Shown here one piece after another: positions 22,622 through 35,300 of a stretch of 64,000 nt of DNA (position 1 is the first letter of the stretch; every line of letters begins with the position of its first letter). The translations under genes were made by a program, and so were the position numbers. The notes below the pieces were generated by a model. The model searched no databases. It was not told the origin of the DNA and saw only the letters and a program-made list of their open reading frames with translations. Source of the DNA: Citrus sinensis (taxonomy: Eukaryota; Streptophyta; Magnoliopsida; Sapindales; Rutaceae); assembly GCF_022201045.2 (NCBI RefSeq), contig NC_068562.1:28978001-29042000 (forward strand). The letters run 5' to 3'.

Positions 22622-25600
22622 CTATGATTTTACCCTCGGTGAATCCTTCCCTTTGTCCAAAAGCTTCCTTGCAGTATATTTTCCAACTTCATCCTCTCTG
22701 TTGAAAGTTAATCCAGCAACTGACATTACTTTTCTGCCCTGTTCACCTACCCACGGAGCTACAGACATTACCTCCTTTATTTGTTTCCCAGTGACTTTCT
22801 TTGCTCCTGATGGCCCTGCTCGATTGTCAATCTTGTGTTTCTTAGATGCAGTGTGCTGGTCTTCTACAGTTACTTGGACTAGGTCATTATCTTGGCTTTC
22901 CAAGATAGTTGAGCTAATTTCATGAACTTGACCTTAGAAAGTATCAATAAAGTAGCATAAAATAAACAAGTCATTTTAATATAGTTTGGCGATACACAAC
23001 TATATAACAGTTGACTAATATAACTTAGTAAATTTATCTTATGCCTTCAGTTTGCTTTCCACTTGTCCTTGTCACGTGCTTCTTCAGGTTATTCTATAAA
23101 CAAGCACAAACAAATAAGGTAAATTAGCTGTCATCACATGGACGGAACATAATTCATAACATAATTTAATCTTCTCTTACAAGTAGACACACTGACCTTA
23201 TATTGTCTTGTTGTCTTATTAGCATTTTCAGGGTTAATAGGACAAGCCCTTCTGTTGTGTCCGGATCTCTTGCAAACAATGCATTGCATCTTTTATCTCT
23301 TACTATGTGCTGGAACCTCATCATATTCTTTTTTTCTTGTCATCTTAGGCCGTCCAAGAGGTCTTCTCACTAAAAGAGGTAGTATTTCATCAGCAGCAGC
23401 ATCTACCCATGAGGTCCTATCTGAAATTGAATGAATCATTCCAGAATATGACCTTAGGTAAATATCCTTCTTCAACCATTGACTAATGAACTCAGCTTGA
23501 TCTTTTTGACTATTCACAATACACGGCATTGCATGTAAGCATGAAATCCCACTAACTTGCCACTGTTCACAGTCACACATATGGTGTTCAAGAACAGCGA
23601 TATGAGTCTTGTTATTCTCATCCACTTCATATATCAATTCACTAGCTCTACATATAGGGTTTGCACTTCCAATCTGTAAATGCTTCATCATTTGTGCATA
23701 AACTCTTCTAGGTATATCACTGTCCCAAGATTCTACCTTTTTTCTTCTTCCAATCATTCTTTTTATCAGCTTCCTCCTGATCTACTCCAGCATTGAGATT
23801 ATTGGCAACTTCCTTTGAATCTCAATCCATGCATTAAAGGATTCAGTGATGTTGTTAGTGCAATGATCAGACTTACAATTATTGTCAAAGGCATGCCTTG
23901 ACCAGAACTTTGGTGGTATCCTCCTAAGTGTCTCATAGACACCCTCATCTGCTGCTTTTATGTTTTGCATAGCATCATCAAATGCCATTTTGTTTTATGC
24001 TCTTGTTGCTGCCTAGAAGTGTGCCTTAAAGTCAGATTGAGGATGCTTTGACTTCATATTTGCTAAAATGTGTCTAGCACAAAATCTAACATGTGCATTA
24101 GGAAACTCTAAGGCAAAAGCATTCTAAATTCCTTTCTGCCTATCACACATAAAGGTTAGCTGCCTTGTATCTTGTAAAAATTCCCTAAAGTGCCTTAGAA
24201 ACCATGTCCAGCTAGTTGTGCTCTCAACACTACAGACACAGAACGCGAGTTGGAAGATTCCATTATTTGCATTAATGCCAACAGCTGATAAAAGAATCCC
24301 TTTATATGGACCCTTCAAATGGCATCCATCAATACCAATGAAAGGTCTACAGCCTTGGTTGAAGCCATCTCTAAGTGCAGGGAAAGATATAACAATATTG
24401 TCAAAGTGAGTCTCAGCCTGTTAACCATGCATCCTGAAAACCTTAACCAATGCCAAGGCCTGTGGCATCTTTGTAAGTATGGCCTCAGCATAATTTATAA
24501 TTAGCTTGTAACTAGACTCATAATCAGCTCCTTGTCTCTGTAAAACCTTCTTCTTTACTCTATAAATTTTATACTTGTGTATCTAGGCCCATACATCATT
24601 CTAAGTTCACTTTGAATCCACTCAACCTTTGTATCTAGATGCTTAATTATAGTTGCAACAAACTTGGCAGCAATAAACTCTACAGTGGTTTCAGGATTCT
24701 TTAAATCTCTTTGACATGTATGCACATTGTGAAGCCTTTTAACAATAAAGGTTTGCCCAAATCTAGTCTTCGCAACATGTAAGAACCATGGGCACCTAAA
24801 ATAATTACATCCAACAGTAACTCTCGACTTTTCAAACTTGTGCTTGTAAACCTTAAACTTGTTCTCCACAGTATAAATTCTTATTGCCCATGCTAACTGC
24901 CTGAAGTTCCTAAAAAATTGCCCAATAAAGAATTGAATAGGTGCATCACTAGGCATGTACATGTTTTCTCTCATAACAGAATCCATTTTGACTAACACTC
25001 GATCAGACTCTTCATCATATTATTCCCCAAACTCATTATCATCACTCTCACAATCAGACAACATACAATCTCCATCACTGTTATCAGAAGGCATACAACC
25101 TAAGTCAACGTTGACAGAATATTTTTCAAGAGTATTATTAATGTCTGGAGCACCTAATGGATGATTTGGATCTTCATCACTATCAGTTACACTATAATGG
25201 CTATCATCTGAGTTATAATCTACCAGTACTGGTGTTGTGGCTTTTGGTTGCTGGAAATTTTCACCTTGTACAACTTGTGACTGAGGGTTTTGAGTTATTA
25301 GTTTAGATTGGAACTCAGGTGGGTGAAAAGGTATATATTCATTTTGAGATGCTTGCTATTCATGCTGCTGGATTGAACCATGCTCGTGCAATGAAAGGGA
25401 TAAGTAAGAAGATATGGCAAAGTTTTGTTGAAGCTACTCAGTAAGAGTCTTATCTGTACAAAATGAAGATGTGTTATCACTATCACTATTTTCGGCACTG
25501 GTTTGGGCAGCTGATGGTGTTTGCGGTTATGGTGATGATCTGAAATAGGTATCCAAAAAGTCTTGATACAGGTCAGGGTTGGTATCTGGTTTGGTATCAA

Positions 25601-26177
25601 TTTTATGTGTGGACTGATATGATGGTACATGTGGTTTAGTCTGTAATTGAATGCTATCATGTGCAACCACATACATCATTATGCTGCTGGTGTTCTTCAC
25701 AGGGGTTTCATGCTTTGAATGGCCATTGGTGTCATTTTCAGAAGGATCTGTATTGGTGGTTGGAGCATGTGTATCAGGTTTGTTCAAGTCAGTAATGGCT
25801 GGAAAGTTTGTTTCAGGATTTGGTTCTAAACTTCCTTCTGAGTGTTGAAACAAAGCCCTTATAGGTACAAACTCATGAGGTGAATTGATTTCTTCAATAT
25901 ACAGTTGCATGTAGTAGAACAACATCTTGTTATGCTCTCTCAGTTGAAAAATAAGGTCATGATCAGACATAATCTCTACTTTCTTATAGTCCCATGGTAC
26001 CCAAACACTTAGCATAAACTTCTCATGAGGCATCATCTTTCTTCCATAGGATCTAACCAGAACCTTGTTGATTAAAGAAACTCTATTAAACTTGTCTCGA
26101 TCAATTACACCAAGATTATGTGTCTTACCATTGAATGTACATACAATAGTTGTACCATCACTATCATCCATTTTCAC
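22622..26177 (-). pseudogene. MuDR-type transposase of MULE-2, degenerate, multi-part
   Basis: Parts in order, reading leftward: an N-terminal part from ATG at 26177 (MKMDDSDGTTIVCTFNGKTH), possibly a PB1-like domain followed by a Thr/Pro/Asn-rich linker; a MuDR DNA-binding domain at 24555-24998 (FRQLAWAIRIYTVENKFKVY, RVTVGCNYFRCPW); the MULE catalytic core at 24124-24350 (IGIDGCHLKGPYKG, TSWTWFLRHFREFL, LTFMCDRQKGI), keeping the first two Asp; more core at 23782-23988 (CTNNITESFNAW); a SWIM zinc finger at 23293-23757 (CDCEQWQVSGISCLHAMPC); a CCHC knuckle at 23244-23285 (CIVCKRSGHNRRAC); and a C-terminal exon at 22622-22903. Stops near 24125 and 24001 and frame changes break it. Confidence 0.88.
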
Positions 26178-26306
26178 CTGAAATGATCATTTATTTTTTA
26201 ATTACTTATCATGAACCTGGTGTAATTTGCATGAGCTTTGGATTGATTGCATGAGCATCGTATTTATCCGAGAATTAGAATAAAAAACACTAACTTTTAC
26301 AACAAA

Positions 26307-26440
26307 ATCACTACCATTTACAACAAAAGCATTAGCATTAACATCCAGATCACAAATATATACCTAAAAATCACTACCATTTACAACAAAAACATTAGCA
26401 TTTACATCCAAATCACAAATATATACCTAAAAATCACTAC
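26307..26440. repeat. 63 bp tandem repeat near the right end of MULE-2
   Basis: Two nearly identical units plus the start of a third; each contains ATCACTACCATTTACAAC and ATCACAAATATATACC. It lies upstream of the transposase start, between it and the terminal repeat. Confidence 0.85.
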
Positions 26441-27104
26441 TATTACTTATAGATAGTAAACCATACCCCAACGAAAACACAGTTGTTGTGACATATATGC
26501 ATGAACAATCATCCTAAATAATAAGATTTGGGCAATATGTATACTCATAATCATCGATAGAAATTGAGATCAATAACGTAAACACCACATTATTAAGGTA
26601 TAAGAGAACATGACTTAAACTTACAAACCACATTAAGGCGTAAATTATGGCTGATTTGATTAACAATGATTCAAGTTTTGTAGATAAGCAAAATCCAGCT
26701 AAATATATCTAAATAATTGATATGCAAACAAAATGGAATAAATTAAAACAATTCAGTAAGAAATGAAACTGACCTCAGCTTCTTCAGTAGCACTGTAAAT
26801 AGATTCACTTCCCTTAAAGACACAAACAAACTATTTTTTTAGAAATTTAGTAATGTCTTCGAAACAGAGCAATATCATTTACTATTGCAACAAAAAAGTA
26901 TTTAAACCATGAAACAAGCTCCTTGTACATCATAGATGAACGATTTTGGCGCCAATCTATCTTCACCCACCTCGATTTTGGCATCAATGGAGGTATGGCC
27001 ATCTTTCTTGGCCTCACACGTAAACTCAGTGAATATAAGCACGGTGATGTGAAATGATTTTGGCACAAACATCGAGTTTAACTCTTTTTTAATTTTAAAA
27101 TTTT

Positions 27105-27245
27105 GATGCGTTATTCCAATTTTACCCTGATCTGTTACAATTAAGTGAAAAATAAACAGAAATGGGTGCGCGGTGCTCATAGGCAAAATACTTGGGTGCA
27201 CTATGCTGTTTGTCAAAACATTTGGGTGCTGGGTAAAAATTACCC
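27105..27245 (-). repeat. MULE-2 right terminal inverted repeat
   Basis: Reverse-complement partner of the left repeat; ends outward in GGGTAAAAATTACC. Confidence 0.92.
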
Positions 27246-27860
27246 TTTAAATATTTAGTAAAATAATATGTGCAATATCTAGGTACTTGATAGAGTCACC
27301 CATTTCTACAGCAAATTTCTGAGAACCTGGGAGGTAGTTATTTTCAAAATTAACTTTTGAAAATTGGTTTTTCATTTGATATATTTTCATATATCTTAAC
27401 ATAATTCTGACATGATAACACTTTTCATGCTCAAAAGTTCAAGAAAAAGCTAATCAACTCAGGATTTTAAGTTTTAGGAGATAGGTCAATTGGTTTATCC
27501 TTTTTCGCAAATACAATAAATCAAAGAATGGATTTATCTTTACACTAATATTGGAATGAGAAATTGTTAACTTTTGTTGTGCATGAGGATGGGTGAGGTA
27601 AACATGATTACGATCATTTTTTATTTTCTATACCCAAATGGTCAATGTAAACATGGTCTCAGATCATCCAAATACTGTAATTAAAACAAAAGATTTGACT
27701 GATTTGTTTTCAAAGGCAAATAAACACATTTCAAAGATTTGGAATAAAAAAGGGGGAAAAGACAAATAAAAGAAAACAAAACATGGATCTAAAATCTAAT
27801 TCATGATACCTACCACCACAAGTGCACTATATGTTTTTAAATTTCATTAGGTTTTAAAAG
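27246..27860. other. Spacer between MULE-2 and the next MULE
   Basis: AT-rich sequence; no gene, RNA or repeat recognised. The last 9 bases (ttttaaaag) are one copy of the next element's target duplication. Confidence 0.5.
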
Positions 27861-28412
27861 AGTAGATTTATAATCCTGCCCTGAAAAACTTTATGAATTA
27901 TAAAAATAACTACACCAAATTTTTTCTATCATAAATAGCCAACGACATGACTTTTGGACGTAATTACCCTTATCATTTCTAAACAGAAAAACCCTAGAAG
28001 ATTACAACAAACAACCCTAAAACTTCTCTCTTTAGTGTTGATAACACCAAACTTCAATTGGTAGCCGAAGTGACTCGATGGCAATGGCAAATTGGAGGTA
28101 GAGTATATTAGCAACTACCATTTTACATATTTTATACATTTTCAGTACAATAAATTACAAAATGGTGTTGTGTTGTGTAGGGTGTTGCGATTGAGTTGTT
28201 CTGGTATTTGTGGCAATTGTATTGATGGTTGTGTGAAGTTGTAAATTTTGATTTTAACTGTTAAAGGTATTAGATATATTAATAAATTGTTGCATTTGGA
28301 GAAAATGATATATTAATAATATATTGCAAAAATATAATGCACACTTAATATTTGATAAAATTCAGCATAGAGTTATTTAATTTTGGTTGCTTCTTTTAAG
28401 ATTCTAGATTGT

Positions 28413-28499
<87 letters not shown>

Positions 28500-29128
28500 T
28501 GCTCGTTGTTATTGGCCATCAGCAAGCTTGCTACCGTTGTATCAATCGGCTGCTATCTGAAACAACCTTTTATTAGTTTCTAACATTAACATGTTAGCTA
28601 CCATTTCATTTATCTCTTCTCTTTCATCACTCTGTTCAAGATTGGTGCAATAGGCTACCATCAAAAAGTGCAGCAACTATACTTGATGCGACAAATACTT
28701 ATTGCGATAGGTGCTTATCGCGTCAAAACACAATATTTATTTTTTTATTTTTTATTATAATTTTATAATTAATGAAATTTGGATTTGGCTGTTTAAGTGT
28801 GGTAGATTCGCGTGATAGATTGGTGTATGCATCCATTTGGTATGCTAGACATCATGTGTGTCTTTATTTAGATGCCTATCACACATGTGGGCTGTGTTTT
28901 GGTGCGACAGGTACCTGTTACACTAAACATAAGTGTGACAGGCTGTGTATTGGTGTTGAGAGTGTTGAGATTTGATAATTTACTAAATAGTACTGATTTA
29001 CTAATTTATTGAGAATATTGTGGATAATTGTGTCTAAAAAAATTATCATTGGCTAGTTACGAATGAAAACGTTAAAGTGGCCAATTTTATAAAGCTCAAA
29101 AGTTTTAGGTTATTTATGTAAATTTACC
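27861..29128. mobile_element. Non-autonomous Mutator-like element, 1,268 bp
   Basis: Bounded by a perfect 9 bp direct repeat, ttttaaaag, the length typical of Mutator insertions. The ends are diverged inverted repeats: the left begins AGTAGATTTATAA and the right, reversed, GGTAAATTTACATAAA, with AGCCAACGA and AGCCAATGA aligned about 85-95 bases in. No transposase is present. Interior GCGACAAATACTTATTGCGA-like and GCGACAGGTACC motifs recall the subterminal CGAC motifs of MULE-1. A long TA microsatellite sits in the middle. Confidence 0.75.
28416..28496. repeat. (TA)40 microsatellite
   Basis: Uninterrupted TA dinucleotides over about 81 bp, inside the non-autonomous MULE. Confidence 0.97.
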
Positions 29129-29137
29129 TTTTAAAAG

Positions 29138-30079
29138 CTCTAGACGTTTTATTTTATTTCATTTTTGACTTTTTCTTCATCGTAGATACATCCAAAGTCA
29201 TCAATATTCTCAGGAAATTTCTCTTCTGCGTTCTCTCTTATCACTTCACCGTTTTACATTTTACGGATGAAGTTGTACCCCACGTGTAATCATGATCATT
29301 TTCTTTTTCGAATGAACATGTGATCGAGATTCAATCTGTCGTAACACCTTCCAAGGCCAATCTTGTAATTTAAGAGCACAGAAGAAGAATCACTTGGTTC
29401 ATCAAAACATGCCCCACAATTTTTTCTTATATTGTTGATACATACTAGAAAGCTTAAGTCATTTATAACATATGTATCTTCAAGAGTGAAAGAGAAATGT
29501 ACGTGATTGATCGATTTGGTTCAAAATCTACTAATTTTAATAGGGTTGATTAGTTAGCTCAATAGATAATAAAGAGTAATCTTATTTACACTTGTCAATA
29601 ATTAGAATACAACATAATTCATATTATTATGGCATCTAATTGTGCCGCTTATCAATTACTAAAGCTTGCTTTTCAGGTTTGTTCGTTATTCCTGTGCGCT
29701 AGTTTGCTTTGAATAAATGATACTACATATGTAATTGGGTAATTACTGTTACAAAATTATAAAAGACGAATAATCTTCTTAATACCCTCCAATTATGATA
29801 CGATTAAATTTTATTTTATTAACCTCCAAATATTCCCTCTATCTTTAATCTACGACCTGCCAAAATTTCGCCGAAATTCAAATTCCAGTTATACCCTTCA
29901 TTTACCTCGCATCTCCCAGTCCTCTCTGCCTCCCCTAATAACACGTAACGCACCGTCAATCTCCGCGTCGCACGAGATCAGACCCCCTCTCAAAACCTTG
30001 TCAAATTGCCACGTGCCCCTCAAATTCCTCACTTTATATTTGTATATTCAGACACAAACTCAGCTCCACACTGTTGGCC
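29138..30079 (+). other. Intergenic region ending in the PLAT gene promoter
   Basis: No gene recognised. AT-rich until about 29870, where a CT/CA-rich proximal promoter and short 5' leader for the PLAT gene begin. Confidence 0.55.
30010..30040 (+). promoter_or_regulatory. G-box/ABRE and TATA box of the PLAT gene
   Basis: CACGTG (in GCCACGTGCC) at 30010-30015 and a TATA-like TTTATATT at 30033-30040 lie 40-70 bases before the ATG. The G-box/ABRE fits the known stress and ABA response of Arabidopsis PLAT1; function here is inferred. Confidence 0.5.
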
Positions 30080-30721
30080 ATGGAGATCAAAAACCTCCTC
30101 CTCTCACTCTTCCTCCTCCTTTCTATCTCCAACATCGCTTTCGCTGTAAGTTTTTTTTTTTTTTTAACTTTTCGTACGAACATTATTAAATCTCATATAA
30201 ATTGTTTCGTGTTTTATGTTAACCTACTTGAACATGATAATAAGCAGGATGACAGCGATGATTGTGTGTATACGGTGTATATTAGAACCGGCTCGATCTT
30301 CAAGGGCGGGACTGATTCGATCATCGGCGTGACGCTCTACGATGCTGTCGGTGATGGCGTGCGGATCAGCAATCTCGAAGCATGGGGCGGATTGATGGGC
30401 CCGGGGTACAATTATTTCGAGAGGGGCAATTTGGACATTTTCAGCGGGAGAGGGCCGTGCCTGGGTGGACCCGTGTGCGCGCTGAATCTTTCATCGGACG
30501 GATCGGGGGAGCATCACGGGTGGTACTGTAACTACGTGGAGGTGACTTCGACGGGGGTCCACACGCGGTGCGCTCAGCAGCAGTTCACGATCGAGCAGTG
30601 GCTGGCGACTGATACTTCGCCGTACGAGTTGAGCGTTTTTCAGAATTATTGCGACTATGTGAGCAGCGGTCAGCGTCGTGAGAGAGTCGTGAAATCTAAG
30701 CCTTTGGCTTCTACTATGTAA
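30080..30721 (+). CDS. PLAT1: PLAT/LH2-domain stress protein (PLAT1-like), secreted
   Basis: Two exons, 30080-30145 and 30248-30721, giving 179 residues. Exon 1 encodes nearly exactly a signal peptide (MEIKNLLLSLFLLLSISN, ending AFA); a GTAAGT donor follows. Exon 2 starts DDSDDCVYTVYIRTGS and carries the PLAT/LH2 beta-sandwich: GGTDSIIGVTLYDAVGDGV, DIFSGRGPCLGG and HHGWYCNYVEVTSTG, then QFTIEQWLATDTSPY and a short basic tail. Arabidopsis PLAT1 is an ER-linked single-PLAT protein that promotes abiotic stress tolerance and growth; this gene fits in length and layout. The start at 30080 is the only ATG that gives a signal peptide joined in frame to exon 2; reading through the intron would need an unspliced transcript. 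Confidence 0.93.
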   Translation: MEIKNLLLSLFLLLSISNIAFAVSFFFFLTFRTNIIKSHINCFVFYVNLLEHDNKQDDSDDCVYTVYIRTGSIFKGGTDSIIGVTLYDAVGDGVRISNLEAWGGLMGPGYNYFERGNLDIFSGRGPCLGGPVCALNLSSDGSGEHHGWYCNYVEVTSTGVHTRCAQQQFTIEQWLATDTSPYELSVFQNYCDYVSSGQRRERVVKSKPLASTM

Positions 30722-32322
30722 GATCGTTGTTGTTTGTGATAATACGTGTGCGGAATTTGAGAGGACGAGTATTTTGATGAATAATCTTGTGATAATTATG
30801 GTTTTTTTTCCCCTAAAATTAATATAATGTATTAATATGGTAAAAAATTACTAACAATATATTACTATATAACTGTAAATATAAGACCCTGCTTAAGTAT
30901 AATACATAGGGCCTAAGACTCGAGTTAGGAAAAATTTAACCATAAAATAGCTCAGAATTATAAATTCTAAAATTAAAATGAGACTAAATGACTTCACACA
31001 CCATAATCATATGAACTTCTAGAGAAATTTTGCAGTACACACACAACACGTTTTTTTCTTTTTGGTGAAGCATGCATGTGATAAAGAGTGGATAAATAGA
31101 GAGCCGGAAATTAAGATTTTATTTTAAAGATCTAAACATGAGTTTTTCTGGCACATATCTCGTTTAATTTGAACGTCTCAATTTTATTGGAAAGTAAATT
31201 TGACCTCGGCTTTTACTGTCGCATTAAATCTTACGGTAAGATTTTTTATGAAATGGCTTGTATATGAGTTGTCATTATATTGAAATTGGATTTAACTGGT
31301 AGGTCAATTACCAACTTGTTCAATGGACAACTGTCGTGTCGTGTAATGTGTGGTGTTATGTGTGAATCATGTGATACACAATTGGTAAGTATGTTAGTAG
31401 CAGTTGATGATGGGAGATTGAGAGTTGAATTTCTCGGTTGTCGGTAGGATTAGAATATCATTTCATTTTCAAAGGATTAAGTTTTGTCGTTGCATTCTTT
31501 AAATGGGGACAGGTGGCACAAACGTACCATAACTGCTTGTTTCTTGGGAAAATCGAGAGGGCAAATGGGGTTGGGTCGGCCACACTATATCAAATTCAAC
31601 CTTAATGAGATTTGCGCAGGTAGGTGTGTATAGTCAATTGGAGCAAATGCTAAGAGAATGGCTTCATGGTCTTACGCATCTTGGAATATCGATAAGCACA
31701 TAACACATGCTTAATTAACTTTCTTCTCCGTTAATCCTATTTTCTAAGCGTGCAACCATGAAAATGTATCAATAATAATTCTTCGTTAATAAATTAAATC
31801 TAAGCATGAAAAGGGAAAGAAGATCGATGATTCAATTCTCATCAGTGACACAACGTCGAGATTTGTTTAAGGCGTATCATTCTGGACTGTTACAAAGGTA
31901 ACATCAAATCGGGAAAAGGGAAAAAGAAAAAAGAAACTGAAAAAAATTGCACACATCAAACTATACATGCGGCGACTTTCCTGTTGATTTCGAGTCAAAC
32001 AAAACAAAATTCCCTTTTCCTTTTTGTTATAAGACCCGAAATTAGCAGAAAATAATGAAAACTAAACATGAAAATTAACATTATAAACATGTACCAATCC
32101 TTCCTCTTACTTAGTCTTCCCCTTCACTTCCTAAAAAAAATCGAAATTCGAACAATTTAGCCTCCCACCATGAATTAATTTCTTCTTATAATTAAGCTCC
32201 TCCACCACTTCAACAACCAAAAATTGCAATGCCAAATCAACAGGGAGCCTTCCTTTTTCTTCTGCTTTTGGCCTGTTTTGTCTTAATTTGATCCCTTTCT
32301 CTGTCTCTCACTATAAAATGCT
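30722..32322. other. Spacer between convergent PLAT and TTL-like genes
   Basis: Contains the 3' UTRs of two genes that face each other. AT-rich, no gene or transposon end recognised; short open frames have no recognisable content. Confidence 0.5.
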
Positions 32323-35300
32323 TCAAGCTCCGCCTCTTTGTTTTTTGAGCTGTGCTTGAACCTCTTGCAAGGCTTGATCCACTTCCTCATCATCCGGTGC
32401 TTCTTTTTTCAAGATTTCATAGTCTTGCATTGAAGCTTCCCATTTCTCAATCTACATGAATAACGAAAAATTAAACAGTAGTTATTACATCAATCATAAG
32501 CATTTTTTAACTGTAAACAAGTGTTTTAATTTTTTATTGCAAGATTCAATAAATGTGTCTAATGTAGCATCTTCAAAATGGTTATAAAAAATGAATTGAG
32601 CACCAACTCATACTCATACACACACACACACACAAATTGGACGACACCATTGTTTTATAATTCTCGCCCCTTGGACTCAATTAGGTGAAGACCAATTAGG
32701 AAAGAGCCATAACTAAATATCTAAGGGTTGGAGCCAAAAAAAAGTACATGAATGAAAATTTGTTGAGGCTCAAATCCAAAAATGAATAAATCAATGGGTA
32801 ATTGGATTTAAGAAAAGGGGTTTAATTGTGGTACTCAAGGATACCGTATCCTTCAAAATGATAATAATAATAATAATAAAATATGATCATTTAACGGTAC
32901 TCACACTGTAGGATAGAGTATCCCTGTTACTATATAAGGTTTTAAACTTATTCTTTATAAATTTTACTGTTTAACTTTTTCACGACTCTTTTTTTTTTTT
33001 AATTTTTATCACCCTATTAGGTTTGTGATTTTTATATTATAAGTTCGGCTAAACTAAAATCTTGATACTGCCACTGAATGATGGAATGGATGCACAAAAT
33101 GCAAAAAGGACAGTCACCTTGGCAAAACAATCGGCTCTTCTTAGTCTGGCCTTGCTGTAACCTGGCCGCACATTAAGGGCGGCATTACAATCCTCGATTG
33201 CTTTCTCAAATTGGCCAAGCTTCGACCGGCACGCGGCACGATTACAGAGCAAAACTGAGTTGTAAGGATCGAGCCCTAAACCATCTCCGTAAGCAGCAGC
33301 TGCTTCTGAGAATTTTGCTTGCTTGAAAAGTGCATTTCCATTTGATCGAGCTGCTGCCACTCCCTTAGCCTTTCTCATTACCATGTTCACTTCTTTGTTA
33401 TTTGAGTCTTGCTTTGCTGCCTTTTGTATTGCCGCCAATGCATCTTCAAATCTATATAATCGGCAATTAATTGGAAGCCTTATTATATTAACCAATTTTT
33501 ATTATCCATTTTTAACAATTAGGAACTATTGAATGTTATTTTTTTTCCCTTAGTTTGTTTCTTGGTTTTAAAAAAAATAAATCATATGCATTTTCCTAAA
33601 ATTTTAAAATGCGGTTCCTTTAGCATATATTATTGGCATATAATTTTTCAATCTAATCTACCCTCAATTTAAGAAAGACAAAAACTAACAAGGTTCAATA
33701 ATAAACAGATTAAAATTGAATCGTCCACCAATAAATTTCTATTTCGAGAATATTTCTCTCTTATTTCTCTGAATAACTATCGAATCATCTGAATAAGGAA
33801 ATTTAATAATTGATTCAATTAAATTTAATTTTAGGACTCGAAATCCAATCAAAATCATAGTGCTAGTTATCAAATTTTAAATTATCCTAAGTTTGGTAGG
33901 TACAAACACTAGGTTGGATGCCACTAACACAGAAGACTTTTTTCCTTTTAAAAAGAACCAAAATTTTTTTACCCAAAACCAATCATTGTGGGAATAATAT
34001 TAGTGCTAGTTACATGGGGTAGGGTTTCATGATATTTTAACATCTTTTTGTTTCCTCTTTCCGCAGCTAAAATTTCCCTTTTGAGTTGTCTGCAATTCAA
34101 GATTAGGGTCAAAATCACTTTAATAACCTCAATTTTATTTCCTTTTCCACGCAAATTATGCTTTCTAGTTGCATATGTAATTATGCTAAACTCTAATCCG
34201 CAATCTCATCATTAAACGCTAACTAAAAATTATGCAACACTAACCTGCCGCACGCCAAATTAACCTGAGCCCTCACCACCAACAAATTGGCATTACCAAT
34301 AGGCCCAAAAAATCTTGTCGTCTCATCGACATCAAAATTTGGACCATTCTTCAATGTCTCATCAGCTTCTTGATGCTTGTGCAGTTTCAGCAAGGCCTCT
34401 GCTTGTAATGCATATATCTTTATAACAAAACAAAACAAATTGAATTCAGTCAGTGATTTTTTTTTCGCATGTTTAATGTTTCAGATTATTAAACAGATTT
34501 GCGATGTTAGTAAATTTGATACTGACCTGTGGAGCTGAATCTGCACCACCAGCTATAGCAGCCCTTGTTTCTTGAATTAAAGTGTTCCAATCTCTTGTCC
34601 TTTTAGCATCCGTACATTTGTTGAGATGGGCTTGCAGAGATTTCGCTTTAGCAATATCAACCTGATCAGCCTCTGGTCCTGCATGTTTAAAATGATATAT
34701 TGCCTTTTCCACTTCCCCTAACCTGTAGCACACATCCAAATTAAAGAGCACTTAATTAGATTGAATATCATCAGATGCACCACTTATAAATTTAAGGCTT
34801 AACAGGCACGGACACGTGAAATACTAATATGATCTCCAGGTTCGGTAGATTCCAAAATATCGAAATAGGGTACAGGAAATGGGCTAGAATGAAACAAAAA
34901 TTAGTTGAGGCAAAATGAACACGAAATCTTGGCTCTGAAATCCCGAAAGCTTAAGCTAAGAGTAAGACACAACAATGGACTAGAATTAAAACACAAATTC
35001 AAGAAAAGCTCAAGAATTTTTTTTTTTTTTAAACTTTTACCTGAGATACAAGTTTGCCAAACGATGATGAGCTCTATGATAATGAGGCTCAATTCGGATG
35101 GCTTCTCTGCACTCGAAAACTGCTTCAAGAAGCCTACCCAAAGCTGTTAATGCAGCAGTTTTGTTACTCCTGTAAGAGGCCTTATTGGGATCAATAGATA
35201 TTGCAGCATCATACAAAGCCAAAGCCTCTGCAAAATTCCCAGCTTTGTAATCTTCATTGCCCATGATCTTTAAAGTTTCCGGGTCCATTCTTGTCGAAAG

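Larger units (their letters stand above)
19290..27245 (-). mobile_element. Mutator-like element MULE-2, about 8 kb, with GRF zinc-finger ORF
   Basis: Terminal inverted repeats begin GGTAATTTTTACCC and continue for about 130 bp with only scattered mismatches (CACCCAAGTATTTTGCCTAT is shared exactly by the two ends). Inside are a decayed MuDR-type transposase on the minus strand, a small intact GRF-type ORF on the plus strand convergent to it, a 63 bp tandem repeat near the right end and a nested solo LTR. Flanking 9-mers (tatatatat and tttaaatat) match at 7 of 9 positions, compatible with an old target duplication but weak because both are AT-rich. The left end abuts the A-rich tail of the LINE. 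Higher TIR similarity than in MULE-1 suggests younger age. Confidence 0.9.

Noticed and set aside
28416..28496. 66-codon ORF made of Tyr-Ile repeats
   Set aside because: Translation of the TA microsatellite.
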